Source of the DNA: Roseateles_C aquae
Lineage (GTDB): Bacteria > Pseudomonadota > Gammaproteobacteria > Burkholderiales > Burkholderiaceae_C
Assembly (NCBI RefSeq): GCF_032337115.1
Contig: NZ_JAVXZY010000002.1
Coordinates: forward strand, 496,001-560,000
Direction: 5' to 3'
Length of the DNA stretch: 64,000 nucleotides
Numbering within the stretch: the first letter of the stretch is position 1; the number at the start of each line of letters is the position of its first letter. The notes beneath the pieces were generated by a model that saw only the letters and a program-made list of their open reading frames with translations, was not told where the DNA came from and made no database searches. Below, piece after piece: positions 50,935-60,823 of the stretch. Made by a program: the position numbers and the translations under genes.

Positions 50935-53900
50935 GCACGGCTCGCGGCGCCCGTGGCAGCGCAAGCAGCCGTGCGCAGGGTGGCACCGCCGCACATGGCA
51001 AGGCATTGGCGGCGGCGCAGCGCCCGGCCGTCACGACGCTGCGCTCTGCCCCGAGCGGCGGCGCCGAGCAGCAGGCCGAGCGCGCTGCCGACGCCTTCCT
51101 GCGCGGCGAGCAGGGTCTGGCGGGCGGACTCAGTCCGGCGCCCTGGTCCGCATTCAAACTGTCGCAAAGCCTGGGCGAAGCGCTGCCGGCCACTCTGGCA
51201 CAGCCGCTGGGCGCGGCATTCGGCGTCGATCTGGATGGGCTGCGTATCCACCGCGACGCAGTGGCACAACAGGCGGCCCAGCGACTGGGCGCACGCGCCT
51301 TCGCCGCTGGGCGCGATGTCTATTTCGCCAACGCTGCCTTCGATACCGCAAGCGCTGCGGGGCGCCACCTGATAGCGCACGAAGTGGCCCATGTGATCCA
51401 GCAAGCGGGCGTGCGCGCCAGTGGTGGCGGCTGGCGTCTTGAGGCCCGTGCCAATGGCCTGGGTGCCGTGCAATGCCAGCCGGCGAGCACGGCGCCGCCG
51501 CCGGCGCAGGACGCCGCCGCGGCCTTCGACGACATGGTCAGGCGCACCACCAGCAGCAGCGAAGGTGAACACGCCCGCGCGGCCATCGAGATGGCGCGCC
51601 AGGCGCTTGCGGCCGCACCGGACCGACATGGGCGCATCGCTGACGGCACCTTGGCGCAGCCCATCGCTTGGGGCTCGCCATTGGTGGACGCCACACGCCA
51701 GAGCGCCTTCATCGCCCTTCACCCGGTGGGCAAGGGCTTCATCGTCGATTGCCTCAAACGCCTGGGCTACTGGGCACGGGCCAAGGAAATCCTGCAAGCC
51801 GATACGCGCTTCCAGATCCGCATCGGCCGCTGGAACCAGGATTTCGCCGCCTGGCTCGCCAACGGCGACGCTGCGGTCAACTGGATCGGCACGGCGCTGG
51901 CCACGGCCGAGTTCCGCGACATCTGGCCCGTCGCGGCCATGAACCAGTACCGCCGCTTCCTGCTGCGCCCGCACACCGCGCCGCTGCCCCTGCCCGCCAG
52001 CGTCGCCAATGCGCACCAGGATGCGACGCAGCGCCTGAACACCGCCCTGCACGAGCACCGCCTGGTGCCACAGGAGGGCGTGGTGCTGGCCTGGCAGTTG
52101 CTGGACAGCCTGCACGCCGAGCAGTTCACCCACCTGCAGGAGCTGCAGGCCGAACACGGCGTCATCTCCTCGCAGACCACACCGCTGCATCAGCGCGTGA
52201 CACTGCTGAGCAATCTGCGGCGGGACTGGCAGGCCAAGCTCGACGCCGCCGACACCCCCGCACACCTGCGCCAGTATGCGCAGGCCTTGCTGGCGCTGAT
52301 CGACGAGTTGCTGCCCTTCTGGCAGGAGTGCCTGGGCCTGTTCGAGTCCACCGCGGCACGTTTCACCGGCCTGGATGACCGCGACCTGGTGGCGCCATTG
52401 CCGTTGGGTGAAGCCGCACCACTGACGCTGCCGCTGGTGCGCGCGCTGCACGACGCGCTGCTGCCGGCCTGGCAGCAGCTGTTCGCGATGGGCGACGATG
52501 GCCAACTGCCGAGCAGCGAGGTCTATGCGCGCGCGCTCGACGCCTTTGAGCAGGCGCTCGCCGTGGACGCCCCGGCACCGGCGCACAAGACCTTGCTCGA
52601 GCGGATCGACGCGGCGCTGGTTGACGAGTTCGACCGTACCCGTGCCCCGGCCATGCGCCCCGGCGCGCGCGCGCGCCCGGCCCCCGACCGCAGCCGGCTG
52701 CGCACGCTGGTGACCCTGGCCTTCTGGCTGGACTTTCTGCGCACCCAGACGCGCCGCTACAACCGCACGGTGGACGACGCCTCGCCGCACTTCGTCGACG
52801 AGCGCGCTGGCCACCGTGTGCGCATGGCCCGCCACGTCGGCGCACTGGCGCGCTGGCTGCGCTGGGCTGACGTGCTGGCAAGCTGCGAACCGGTGCTGGC
52901 CGCTGACCGCAGCGCCGCTGGCGCGCTCTGGCTGCTGAGCGACTGGGAACCCGATGCCGTGCTGAGCATCGGCCGCCTGGCCGAGGACTTTCCCGAGAAC
53001 CTCGACCGGCCCTTCCCTGGCACGCCCTTCACCGCGCGCCATCTGGTCGACTGGTTCCGCCTCGACTACAACACCCGCCTGGCCGACACGCTGGACACCC
53101 TGCTGCGCGCCGAAGCCCGGCTGCCGGCCGACGACCAGCTTGACCTCAGCGCGCTGGGCAGCCTGGTGCATCAACGCGGGGCCGTCGGCGAGGTCATCGG
53201 CGGCGCCGAGGCGCAGTTCAGTGCTGCCGGCGGCGAAGCGCCGGCTCCGGCCTCAGGCAGCGGCATGGGCCTAACGCAGCCGCAGCGCTTCGTCGTGCGT
53301 GACTGGGTCGCCAGCCTCAACCCCGAGGCCGAGCTGGACTGGTCGGGCTTGATCGCATCGCGGCCCAAGACCCGGCTGCAGCTTGAGCGCCACCTCGACA
53401 TCGCCAGCGGTCCCGGCGCCACGGCCGAACGCGCCGACCTCGCCGCGCACGGCCCGCTGGGCACGCTGCGCATCATCTATCCGGTGCCGCCGACGATGGG
53501 CGTGTTCGCCTGGGTGCTGCCTTCGCTGGTGCCGATGGTGCGCTTTCTGGCCGGTCTGCGCGAGCCGCGCAACGCCTCGCTGGCCGCTGAACTGGCCTGG
53601 TTGCGCGAGCGCGATCCGCTGACCATGTCGCCGGACGACTGGAACCGCTTCAACACGCGCATCCGCGAGCTGCTGGAGCGGCCGCTGCACAGCTTGCAGG
53701 AGGCGCTGCCGGACCGCCTGCGCCGCCTCACGGCGCTGCTGCGCCGCCTGGCCACGCGCCGCCTGCGCGCACGCATGGACCGCTTCATCGCCGGCCCCGG
53801 CATGGAGAGCGGCGACGAGATGCGCCTGCGCCTGACCACGCCGCAATGGGCCGTAGACCAGGTCGAGGACCTGCGCGCCATGGCCTACCCGCGCGATGAG

Positions 53901-56900
53901 GCCGAGCTGCAGATGGGCCTGCTGATGCTCAGTCTCGCGCCGCAGGTGTTGGCCTTTGCCCAGCGGCCGCTGGACGCCGCCTCGTTCAACCAGGCCGTGT
54001 ATGGCGACCTGATCGCGACGCTGGCCATCCTCGACGACCGCGAACGCTTTCAGGCAATGCGCCGCTGCGCCACGCACAGCGAGGACGAGGCCGGCAACAT
54101 CGTCTACATCGACAGCCGCCTGCGTGAACGCAGCGAACAACTGCGCCAGGCCAAGGCGGCGATGGACGCCGCCGTACTCGAAACCCAGGGCCAGGTGGGC
54201 TTTCGCGGCGATGCTGCCCAGGGCAGCAGCGGCACCATCACGCCGCTGGGCCTGTCCACGCCGATCTACGCCAACACCGACGCCTCGCAGGCCGACACCT
54301 GGCGCCTGGGCATGCGTGCCGACGCCGACGGCCACATCGACTGGGCCACCGGCACGCGCTACCAGATCCACAGCGTCGCCCACAGCTTCACCTACTACCA
54401 GGGCATCGGCGCGCCGACGCCCGCCGGCATGCGCGCCGGCGCCGGCGGCGCCTACGCACCAGCACGCCTGGTCTTCCCCGAGGGCTCGCAACGCCCCGAG
54501 AACGGCGAGCCCCGGCTGCTCTTCACGCTGCTGATCGACGGCGTCGCCACCCCGGTCACCGAAGACAATCTTGAGCTGCTGACGCGCCTGAATGACGTCT
54601 TCCTGTGGCGCTCCTTCGGCATTGGCATGGAGAACACCGCCGCCATGAGCCAGGCGGCGATGCAGTGGATCATCACCGTCGTCGGCATCGCCCAGCCCGA
54701 GTTGGCCTATGCCGAGTTGGCCACCAACCTGATCGCCATGGCCGCCGGCGGTGAATTCGACGAACTCGTCCACCAGCTCTACCAGGACCCGCTGGGCCTG
54801 GTGGGCGACATCGTCACGCGCTTTGCCGGCAACGCACTGCGTGCGGATCACCTGTGGCGCTTTCTGATACTTAACAGCGACGCAAACCCGCTGGCACTGT
54901 TGGGCAGCCTGGTGCCCAGCAGACCGCGCGCACAGTCGCACCCGGCGACCACGCGGCTGGGACGCATCGTCGCGGCGCTGCGCGACATCGGCCAGCGCTT
55001 CGCGGCCGCCGTCGAGCAGCTCAAGCTGCGCACCGCCGGGCCGCTGCGCAGCGCGCAGTCGACCATCTCGCTGCGGCCGCGCCTGGCCTGGCTGCTGCTG
55101 CGCGCGGCTGACTTCATCGGCTTCGTCGCCGATCAGGTGCCGCCGTCGGTGCGCGACCGCTTGATCAACGGCGTGGTCGAGCTGGCCAGCGGCGAGGTGG
55201 CCGGCGGCGCCGACGCCGACGAGGGCGTGCTGGCCACGCTGGTGGCCATCGTGCGCGAGCAGATCAGCAGCAGCGCCGACGACATGGAGCAGTCCACGCG
55301 CCGCCTGCTCGAAGGCCTGGCCACTTACGAGCTGCCGGCCGAGCTCATCGACCTGGAGCTGGCCACCGAGCTGATCATGCAGTTCATCCTCGACCGCTTC
55401 GGCCCGCGCGGGCGCGCCTACCGCCTCATCATGGAGTTGTTCCCTATCCCGCAGGAGGACCGCGGCCGTTTCCAGAACATGGACACGCTCTACCACTGGG
55501 TATGCGCGCAGATTGCGGGTGCCTGGCGTGGCACGGAGCTCGATCCCAATCGCTATTGGCGCCAGGATGTGCTGCCGCAGATCGCCGGACGTTTCGACCA
55601 GACACGCGACGAGCTGGTCGACATGCTTTATGACGCCAGCGACTTCGTCCTCAGCGGCCTGGGCCGGCCGCACTTCCCGCGGCCTGCCGGCTTGGCGCCA
55701 ACGGTGATCGACCCGGTGCCGCTGGACCCGGCCACGCAGGGCGGCCCGGCGGGCAGCGTGCACCGCTCGCCGGGATGGCATCTGCCGCTCTCCGCCGGCC
55801 GGCCGCTGGAACCCGAGATCCGCACTGACCTGGAAGGACGCTTCGGCGTGCAGCTGCGCCACGTGCGCATGCACGACGGCGACGAGGGCCGCCGCGCCAC
55901 CGAGCCGATAGGCGCACGCGCCGTCACCTCCGGCAGCCACATCTACCGTCATCCCGACGAGGCCGGCGACGGCGCCGCCGCGCAGCGCCTGCTGGCGCAC
56001 GAGGTGGCGCACGTGGTGCAGCAGATGGGCCCGCGCGCACATGCGCCCGGCTTCGGCCGGCCCGGCGCTGGCCTGATCCTCGATGTCGCGGCCGAGCGCC
56101 GCGCCGACGCCGCCGCCGCACGTGCGCTGGGTGGTGCGCCGGCTGCGGCCGCGACGGCGGGTTCGGCATCGCCCGGCGTGCAGCCGGCGTTCGAGACCGT
56201 CGTCGCGCGCGACATCCTCAACCTGCTCTCCACCACCGGCTCGACCACCGCCTTTGAGGTGCCTACCGGTGGCGTCGAAGTCCCGGGCATCGCCCAGGCC
56301 CGTGCGATCTGGAGCAGCGTACACACCCGCCTGGGCGCCCCTTCACAGATCAGCTTTGCCGCCTTCATGCAGGAAACCGAGGTGCAGGCGGCGCTGCAGG
56401 CGCTGCTGAGCAACACCACGCACGTGGCCCAAGTGGAACGCGACCTGGCCGGTATCGCCAACCTGGCGCAGCGGCCGCTGCCGCGTGCGCGGCGCAGCGC
56501 CCGCATCAGCACCGAGCTGGATCCGGCGCGCTTCGTCACGCTGCTCGAGGGCTATCTCTTTGCTGCCTTCGGCGTGGCCATGCAGATCAGCGCGGCGGCG
56601 CCGGCCTTCGAGGTCAGCGCCCTGAACGTCACCAACGTCGACCTCGGCCGCGTCGCCAGCGACAACGAGCTCTGGAACAAGGCCATGCGCACCTTGCCAG
56701 ACGCCGGCGGTGTCTACCGCCGCGAGCTGCATGCGCGGCTGGGCGTGATGGGCCCCTCGCGCGTGCCGCAGCCCGGCATGTTCGAGTCCACCCGTTTTGC
56801 CTTCAGCAGCGCCTTCGTCGAGGACTTCCGCAGCCTGCAAAACGCGCGCAATACCGCCGCCGTCACGGCGCTGGAAACCGCCGCCAACTACAAGGCCACT

Positions 56901-57674
56901 GGCCGCAGCGATGTACGCGGCCTGCGCCTGGCGACCCACGGTGAGCTGAAGAGCCGTGGCGTGAGCGAGCAAAAGCGCGAGTCGCACCACATGAGCCAAT
57001 ACCTGCTGGCCCAGTTCTTTGCCAATGTTCACGAACGCAAGTTCATCCCGCCGGCGCTGCGCGACGCGGTCAACGACGGCGTCGGCCCGGCCGGCATCGT
57101 CTGGGACGGCGCGATGGTCGCCGAGCTCGGCCTGGGCGGGCGCCGGCTGCGTTTGACGGCGATGGACGTCACCAGCAGCGAGCGCGGCGCCAATATGCCG
57201 GCCATCCTGCTGGCCTCGCGCACGCACAAGCGCGGCCGTCTGCATATCGAGCGTGAAGGCCAGTGGGACGCCGATCGCAACGAGACCACCGGCACCCTCT
57301 CGCAAGGCAATGCGATCCGCAACGCCTTCAACGCCGCGCTGCCCGCCGACTTGCGCACCGACACCGCCACGCCGGCGCAAGCCGCGCGAATCCGCGCCTG
57401 GTATGCCGCGCCGGCCAATATCGGCAAGGGCCCACAGCCCTATTACGACGCGGCCGTGGCCACCTATCACTGGATGTACAGCCGCATGATCCCGGCGCTG
57501 GAGACGGCGCTGCAGACCGAAGAGCGCGCCTTCTACAACGGCGTTGCCGCCATCGGCCACCCGGGCGACAGCCACTACCAGCTCAGCGAGGGCGAAATGA
57601 GCACCGTCTTCAACGACGCCAAGCGCTACCACGACACCCGCATGCGCACGGCCTTTGGCTGGCCAACGCCTTGA
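50931..57674 (+). CDS. Giant eCIS-associated protein with two DUF4157 domains and SHH nuclease-like tail
   Basis: A 2,247-residue protein. The N-terminus is disordered (Ser/Ala/Gly-rich). A first DUF4157 (eCIS-core) domain, about residues 85-158, has LDGLRIHRDAVAQQAAQRL and HEVAH at 150-154. A long, mostly helical region with no domain I recognise follows. A second DUF4157 domain near 1620-1700 has VQLRHVRMHDGDEG and HEVAH at 1690-1694. The C-terminal 250 residues include E2017-S-H-H2020-M-S-Q-Y, a motif recalling SHH-type HNH/EndoVII toxin nucleases. DUF4157 is the hallmark of eCIS-linked cargo. The start is the GTG at 50931 with GGGAG seven bases upstream. Cargo/toxin status is inferred. 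Confidence 0.8.
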   Translation: MSTARGARGSASSRAQGGTAAHGKALAAAQRPAVTTLRSAPSGGAEQQAERAADAFLRGEQGLAGGLSPAPWSAFKLSQSLGEALPATLAQPLGAAFGVDLDGLRIHRDAVAQQAAQRLGARAFAAGRDVYFANAAFDTASAAGRHLIAHEVAHVIQQAGVRASGGGWRLEARANGLGAVQCQPASTAPPPAQDAAAAFDDMVRRTTSSSEGEHARAAIEMARQALAAAPDRHGRIADGTLAQPIAWGSPLVDATRQSAFIALHPVGKGFIVDCLKRLGYWARAKEILQADTRFQIRIGRWNQDFAAWLANGDAAVNWIGTALATAEFRDIWPVAAMNQYRRFLLRPHTAPLPLPASVANAHQDATQRLNTALHEHRLVPQEGVVLAWQLLDSLHAEQFTHLQELQAEHGVISSQTTPLHQRVTLLSNLRRDWQAKLDAADTPAHLRQYAQALLALIDELLPFWQECLGLFESTAARFTGLDDRDLVAPLPLGEAAPLTLPLVRALHDALLPAWQQLFAMGDDGQLPSSEVYARALDAFEQALAVDAPAPAHKTLLERIDAALVDEFDRTRAPAMRPGARARPAPDRSRLRTLVTLAFWLDFLRTQTRRYNRTVDDASPHFVDERAGHRVRMARHVGALARWLRWADVLASCEPVLAADRSAAGALWLLSDWEPDAVLSIGRLAEDFPENLDRPFPGTPFTARHLVDWFRLDYNTRLADTLDTLLRAEARLPADDQLDLSALGSLVHQRGAVGEVIGGAEAQFSAAGGEAPAPASGSGMGLTQPQRFVVRDWVASLNPEAELDWSGLIASRPKTRLQLERHLDIASGPGATAERADLAAHGPLGTLRIIYPVPPTMGVFAWVLPSLVPMVRFLAGLREPRNASLAAELAWLRERDPLTMSPDDWNRFNTRIRELLERPLHSLQEALPDRLRRLTALLRRLATRRLRARMDRFIAGPGMESGDEMRLRLTTPQWAVDQVEDLRAMAYPRDEAELQMGLLMLSLAPQVLAFAQRPLDAASFNQAVYGDLIATLAILDDRERFQAMRRCATHSEDEAGNIVYIDSRLRERSEQLRQAKAAMDAAVLETQGQVGFRGDAAQGSSGTITPLGLSTPIYANTDASQADTWRLGMRADADGHIDWATGTRYQIHSVAHSFTYYQGIGAPTPAGMRAGAGGAYAPARLVFPEGSQRPENGEPRLLFTLLIDGVATPVTEDNLELLTRLNDVFLWRSFGIGMENTAAMSQAAMQWIITVVGIAQPELAYAELATNLIAMAAGGEFDELVHQLYQDPLGLVGDIVTRFAGNALRADHLWRFLILNSDANPLALLGSLVPSRPRAQSHPATTRLGRIVAALRDIGQRFAAAVEQLKLRTAGPLRSAQSTISLRPRLAWLLLRAADFIGFVADQVPPSVRDRLINGVVELASGEVAGGADADEGVLATLVAIVREQISSSADDMEQSTRRLLEGLATYELPAELIDLELATELIMQFILDRFGPRGRAYRLIMELFPIPQEDRGRFQNMDTLYHWVCAQIAGAWRGTELDPNRYWRQDVLPQIAGRFDQTRDELVDMLYDASDFVLSGLGRPHFPRPAGLAPTVIDPVPLDPATQGGPAGSVHRSPGWHLPLSAGRPLEPEIRTDLEGRFGVQLRHVRMHDGDEGRRATEPIGARAVTSGSHIYRHPDEAGDGAAAQRLLAHEVAHVVQQMGPRAHAPGFGRPGAGLILDVAAERRADAAAARALGGAPAAAATAGSASPGVQPAFETVVARDILNLLSTTGSTTAFEVPTGGVEVPGIAQARAIWSSVHTRLGAPSQISFAAFMQETEVQAALQALLSNTTHVAQVERDLAGIANLAQRPLPRARRSARISTELDPARFVTLLEGYLFAAFGVAMQISAAAPAFEVSALNVTNVDLGRVASDNELWNKAMRTLPDAGGVYRRELHARLGVMGPSRVPQPGMFESTRFAFSSAFVEDFRSLQNARNTAAVTALETAANYKATGRSDVRGLRLATHGELKSRGVSEQKRESHHMSQYLLAQFFANVHERKFIPPALRDAVNDGVGPAGIVWDGAMVAELGLGGRRLRLTAMDVTSSERGANMPAILLASRTHKRGRLHIEREGQWDADRNETTGTLSQGNAIRNAFNAALPADLRTDTATPAQAARIRAWYAAPANIGKGPQPYYDAAVATYHWMYSRMIPALETALQTEERAFYNGVAAIGHPGDSHYQLSEGEMSTVFNDAKRYHDTRMRTAFGWPTP

Positions 57675-57700
57675 CCCGCCCCACAGCGAAGGCGAACGAG

Positions 57701-58489
57701 ATGTCCTACCCCAACGCTCCCCTGCTGCTCAAAGGCGCACTGATCTACTTCGGCACGCCGATGTTGATCCCGCTGCCCAATATCATCGTCTTCCAGTACA
57801 ACCCGCAGACGCTGACGCGCAGCTTCACGCCCTGGGCGCCGGTCGCCCGTCAGCCCGTTTTTGAGGGCGAGGGGGCAGCGCGCCACCTGGTGGCCGAGCG
57901 GGCGGCCTTGACGGCCGAGCAACAGCATTCGTTGGCCCAGCCTTTCGACCCGCAAGAGAGCTTCTCGGTCGTGCTGGATCTCGACGCCACCGACGCGTTG
58001 GAGCACCCCGAGTCCCACCCGGTGGCGGTGGCCGTCGGTGTGGCCGACCGGCTGGCGGCCATCGAGATGCTGCTCTACCCGCCCGGGGACAGCCTGCTGG
58101 CCAGCGTGCTGCCTTCGGTCAACGTGTCGATCTCTTCGTCTGGTATCAGCGCCAGTGCCTCGGTGGGTGCGCAGCTGCAGCGGCGCGACGCGCCGGTGGT
58201 GCTCTTCTTCTGGGGTCCAGGGCGCATCGTGCCGGTGCGCATCACCTCCTTGTCGATCGAAGAAACGCAGTTCTCACCCCTGCTCTATCCGACTCATGCC
58301 AAGGCGACCATCGGCCTCAAGGTGCTAGACCCCGACGACCTGGAGAAGATCGATGGCGAGCCGGCCACGGGCGCGGCGGTCCAGATCGCCAAGGCTTGCT
58401 ACAAGTTCACGCGCGGCCAAAAAGAGGCCTTGGCGATCGCCAATCTGGCCAACGCGGTCGAATCCATCATCGGCCTGCCGCCAACTTAG
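57701..58489 (+). CDS. eCIS tube-adaptor protein (CIS tube/Afp7-like)
   Basis: A 262-residue protein resembling the N-terminal domain of Afp7-like adaptors that attach the tube to the hub. PNIIVFQYNPQTLTRSFTPW is the family hallmark (an NPxxL strand), then DPQESFSVVLDLDATD and FFWGPGRIVPVRITSLSIEE. No LysM domain is at its C-terminus; a separate small LysM-like protein follows 24 bases on, so the two may represent a split version of a longer Afp7. The ATG at 57701 follows GAAGG. Confidence 0.85.
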   Translation: MSYPNAPLLLKGALIYFGTPMLIPLPNIIVFQYNPQTLTRSFTPWAPVARQPVFEGEGAARHLVAERAALTAEQQHSLAQPFDPQESFSVVLDLDATDALEHPESHPVAVAVGVADRLAAIEMLLYPPGDSLLASVLPSVNVSISSSGISASASVGAQLQRRDAPVVLFFWGPGRIVPVRITSLSIEETQFSPLLYPTHAKATIGLKVLDPDDLEKIDGEPATGAAVQIAKACYKFTRGQKEALAIANLANAVESIIGLPPT

Positions 58490-58513
58490 GGCGTTAACCA
58501 CGAAAGCATTGCC

Positions 58514-58792
58514 ATGAGCCTGTTTGATGCCAAGAGTCGCTACGCCAAGCTCGGCAAGATCACCCGCATTGACCATCGCGGCCGTGCGGTGGAAGTTGTG
58601 CCACCTGCGCCGGCGCTGCAGCAAGCCTTGCTCGGCCGTCATGTACGGCGCCAGGGAGAGCGTGCCGATCACCTTGCGGCCTTGTACCTGTCTGATCCAG
58701 CCGGCTACTGGCGGCTGGCAGAAATGAACGACGCGATGACCGCCGACGTTCTGGCCGAGTTGGGCGAAGTGTTGATCCCCACGCGTGCCTGA
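58514..58792 (+). CDS. Small LysM-like baseplate protein
   Basis: A 92-residue protein with the LysM-like phage-baseplate pattern. SRYAKLGKITRIDHRGRAVEV is the N-terminal beta part, and RADHLAALYLSDPAGYWRLAEMND corresponds to the usual "DRLDLLA..YLGDP..WWRIAD.N" segment. In contractile particles such proteins link the tube to the baseplate. The gene sits between the tube adaptor and the hub gene. Confidence 0.82.
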   Translation: MSLFDAKSRYAKLGKITRIDHRGRAVEVVPPAPALQQALLGRHVRRQGERADHLAALYLSDPAGYWRLAEMNDAMTADVLAELGEVLIPTRA

Positions 58793-58828
58793 ACTCCCAC
58801 AGAACTCACCGCTTTTGACTCGAGCACC

Positions 58829-59890
58829 ATGCCACAAGGTTGCGAGATCCTGATCAACGGCGCCAGCGACGCTGGGCTTGACACACCCACGCTGGTGCGC
58901 GTCACCGAGGAAGCGGGTGCGGCCAGCAGCTACAGCCTGTTCTTCGACCTTCGCATCGCCGATGGCACGGTGCCGCTGCTGGAAGACGAGCGCTTGGGGC
59001 CAGACGCCGATCTGGCCGTGCGGGTGCGCGCCGGCGGTGGCCAGGCCGTGCTGGTTCGCGGGCCGGTCACGGCGCAAGGGATCTCACTCAAACCCGGCGC
59101 GGCCGATTCGGTGCTGGAGGTCTGCGGCGCCGATGTGAGCATCAAGCTGGGCCGCGAGGTCAAGGTGCGTGTCTGGCCCACGGTGACCGATGAAGCCGCG
59201 ATCAGTCAGCTGCTCGGCGATGCAGCGCTCACGCCCAGGGTCACCATGCCGACCACGGTGAGCTATGACGAGAGCAAGAACGTCCTGGTGCAGCGCGAGA
59301 CCGATCTGCACCTGATCCGCCGGCTGTCACGCCATCAAGGCTGTTGGCTCTGGCTGACTTACGAAGCCGCCAGCGCCGCGCCTAGCGCCCATATTGCGCG
59401 CCCTCCCGTCGACGCCGACACCGAGGTTCACTTCTACATGGACGGCGAGCAGCGCAATATCGAAGCAGTGCGGATTGACTGGAACAGCGAGCGCATCACC
59501 GCGGCCGACAGCGATGCACGCGACAGCTTTGCCGCTGACGATCTCAGCGGTACGGTTGAACGTTCGCCACTGAGCGCGCTGGCGGACCATGCGCTGGCTG
59601 ACATCCTGAGCCAGCCGCGCCGCGCCCGCCTGACGGCGGCCGTGGACGAAGCCGGCGATCTGCAAACCCGGTCCGAGGCCGCGCTGATCGAGCAGGCCTG
59701 GTTTGTGAGTGCCACGCTGAGCGTCACCGAGCGGGTGCTCAAGAACGTGGTGCGGGCTCCCAGCATCGCCGAGCTGCACGGGGTGGGTCATCGCCACAGC
59801 GGCCGTTGGCTGGTCGCACGCGTGGTTCACGAGATCGACGATCAGGATCACCGCATGCAGGTGACCCTGGTCCGCAATGCCTGGAACTGA
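58829..59890 (+). CDS. eCIS baseplate hub protein (gpD/late control-like)
   Basis: A 353-residue hub protein of the phage late-control D (P2 gpD) type, which forms the upper part of the spike complex. The LISFLADHAL-like part is replaced by HLIRRLSRHQGCWLWLTYEA, the tower strand region that usually reads "FL.RLAE..G", and the closing RWLVARVVHEIDDQDHRMQVTLVRN is a family hallmark. It is followed by gpV after two bases; the pair equals an N- and C-terminal split of Afp8. Confidence 0.82.
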   Translation: MPQGCEILINGASDAGLDTPTLVRVTEEAGAASSYSLFFDLRIADGTVPLLEDERLGPDADLAVRVRAGGGQAVLVRGPVTAQGISLKPGAADSVLEVCGADVSIKLGREVKVRVWPTVTDEAAISQLLGDAALTPRVTMPTTVSYDESKNVLVQRETDLHLIRRLSRHQGCWLWLTYEAASAAPSAHIARPPVDADTEVHFYMDGEQRNIEAVRIDWNSERITAADSDARDSFAADDLSGTVERSPLSALADHALADILSQPRRARLTAAVDEAGDLQTRSEAALIEQAWFVSATLSVTERVLKNVVRAPSIAELHGVGHRHSGRWLVARVVHEIDDQDHRMQVTLVRNAWN

Positions 59891-59892
59891 AC

Positions 59893-60450
59893 ATGCTCAA
59901 TGACGCTCTCATCGATCTTCAACATGCCCAGGTCTCCAAGGTCTATGGCAAGTACGCCGGCAAGGTGATCGACAACCAGGACCCGCTGAACCTCGGCCGC
60001 CTGCAAGTGAGTTGCGCGGCCGTGCTCGGCGACGCCAAGGTCTGGGCCCGCCCTTGCGTGCCCTATGCCGGGCCGGGCGTCGGCATGTTCTTCCTGCCCC
60101 CCAAAGGCGCCGGTGTCTGGGTGGAGTTTGAGGGCGGTGTACCCGGCCGCCCGATCTGGGTCGGCTGCTACTGGAACAGTGGCGAGCTGCCAGCCGACGC
60201 CAGCACACCGGACACCAAGCTGATCATCACCGACACCGCGAGCCTGAAGATCGACGACCAGCAGGGCGAGGTCAAGCTGAGCAACCACAACGAGGCCAGC
60301 ACCACCTGGGCACAGGACATCAAGGCCGAGGCCGGCAACGCCACCCACACGGTAGGCGCAGCCGGGGTCGTCAGCGAGGCCTCGCCAGGCAAGGTCGAGG
60401 TCGGCGCTTCCGGCGTCAGCATCAATAGCGGCGCCTTCACGGTCAGCTGA
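59893..60450 (+). CDS. eCIS spike protein (phage baseplate protein V-like)
   Basis: A 185-residue gpV/VgrG-type spike. The OB-fold starts with VYGKYAGKVIDNQDPLNLGRLQV (seen in short pieces DPLNLGRLQV), followed by WARPCVPYAGPGVGMFFLPP, VWVEFEGGVPGRPIWVGCYW, the conserved proteobacterial spike features, then a repetitive beta-helix tail of SLKIDDQQGEVKLSN type. It is the C-terminal half of an Afp8-like complex and lies directly after the hub gene. The ATG at 59893 is the clear start. Confidence 0.9.
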   Translation: MLNDALIDLQHAQVSKVYGKYAGKVIDNQDPLNLGRLQVSCAAVLGDAKVWARPCVPYAGPGVGMFFLPPKGAGVWVEFEGGVPGRPIWVGCYWNSGELPADASTPDTKLIITDTASLKIDDQQGEVKLSNHNEASTTWAQDIKAEAGNATHTVGAAGVVSEASPGKVEVGASGVSINSGAFTVS

Positions 60451-60470
60451 AGCACAAGGCAAGCACCCAG

Positions 60471-60812
60471 ATGGCCACCGCCTTGCTCACCACCGGCTCG
60501 TCGCTGCAGTGTCCGCACGGCGGCACGGTCACGATCGCATCAACCAACACCCAAGCGCGGGCCGGCGTCGCCCTGGCCCTGGCCAGCGACACCTTCAGCA
60601 TTGCCGGCTGCCCCTTCCAGATTCCGGTGGGCACGGGCAGCGTGCCGCATCCCTGTGTGCAGGTGCGCTGGACGAAGTTCAACCAGAGTTGCAAGGTCAA
60701 CGGCCAGCCAACGCTGGCGCTGGACAGCAAGGGCATTTGTCTGGCGGCCGACCAGGCACCCCAAGGCCCCGTCTCCATCGTGCAAGCCCAGCCGCTGGTA
60801 CAGGGCAGCTGA
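60471..60812 (+). CDS. PAAR-like spike tip protein
   Basis: A 113-residue protein likely to sharpen the spike. MATALLTTGSSLQCPHGGTV is the start of a PAAR-like family in eCIS, with Cys19 and several later cysteines (GCPFQIP, PCVQVRW, SCKV, GICLA) and conserved Pro. Its neighbours, gpV and gp25, are those of Afp10-like PAAR proteins. Similarity to the DUF4280-type PAAR-like proteins is suspected but not verified. Confidence 0.72.
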   Translation: MATALLTTGSSLQCPHGGTVTIASTNTQARAGVALALASDTFSIAGCPFQIPVGTGSVPHPCVQVRWTKFNQSCKVNGQPTLALDSKGICLAADQAPQGPVSIVQAQPLVQGS

Positions 60813-60823
60813 GAGGAATTTCC

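Noticed and set aside
50727..56324. Two long minus-strand frames opposite the giant DUF4157 gene (about 815 and 1,017 codons)
   Set aside because: Low-complexity Gln/Gly/Ala/Arg sequence antisense to a gene with clear domains; shadow frames.
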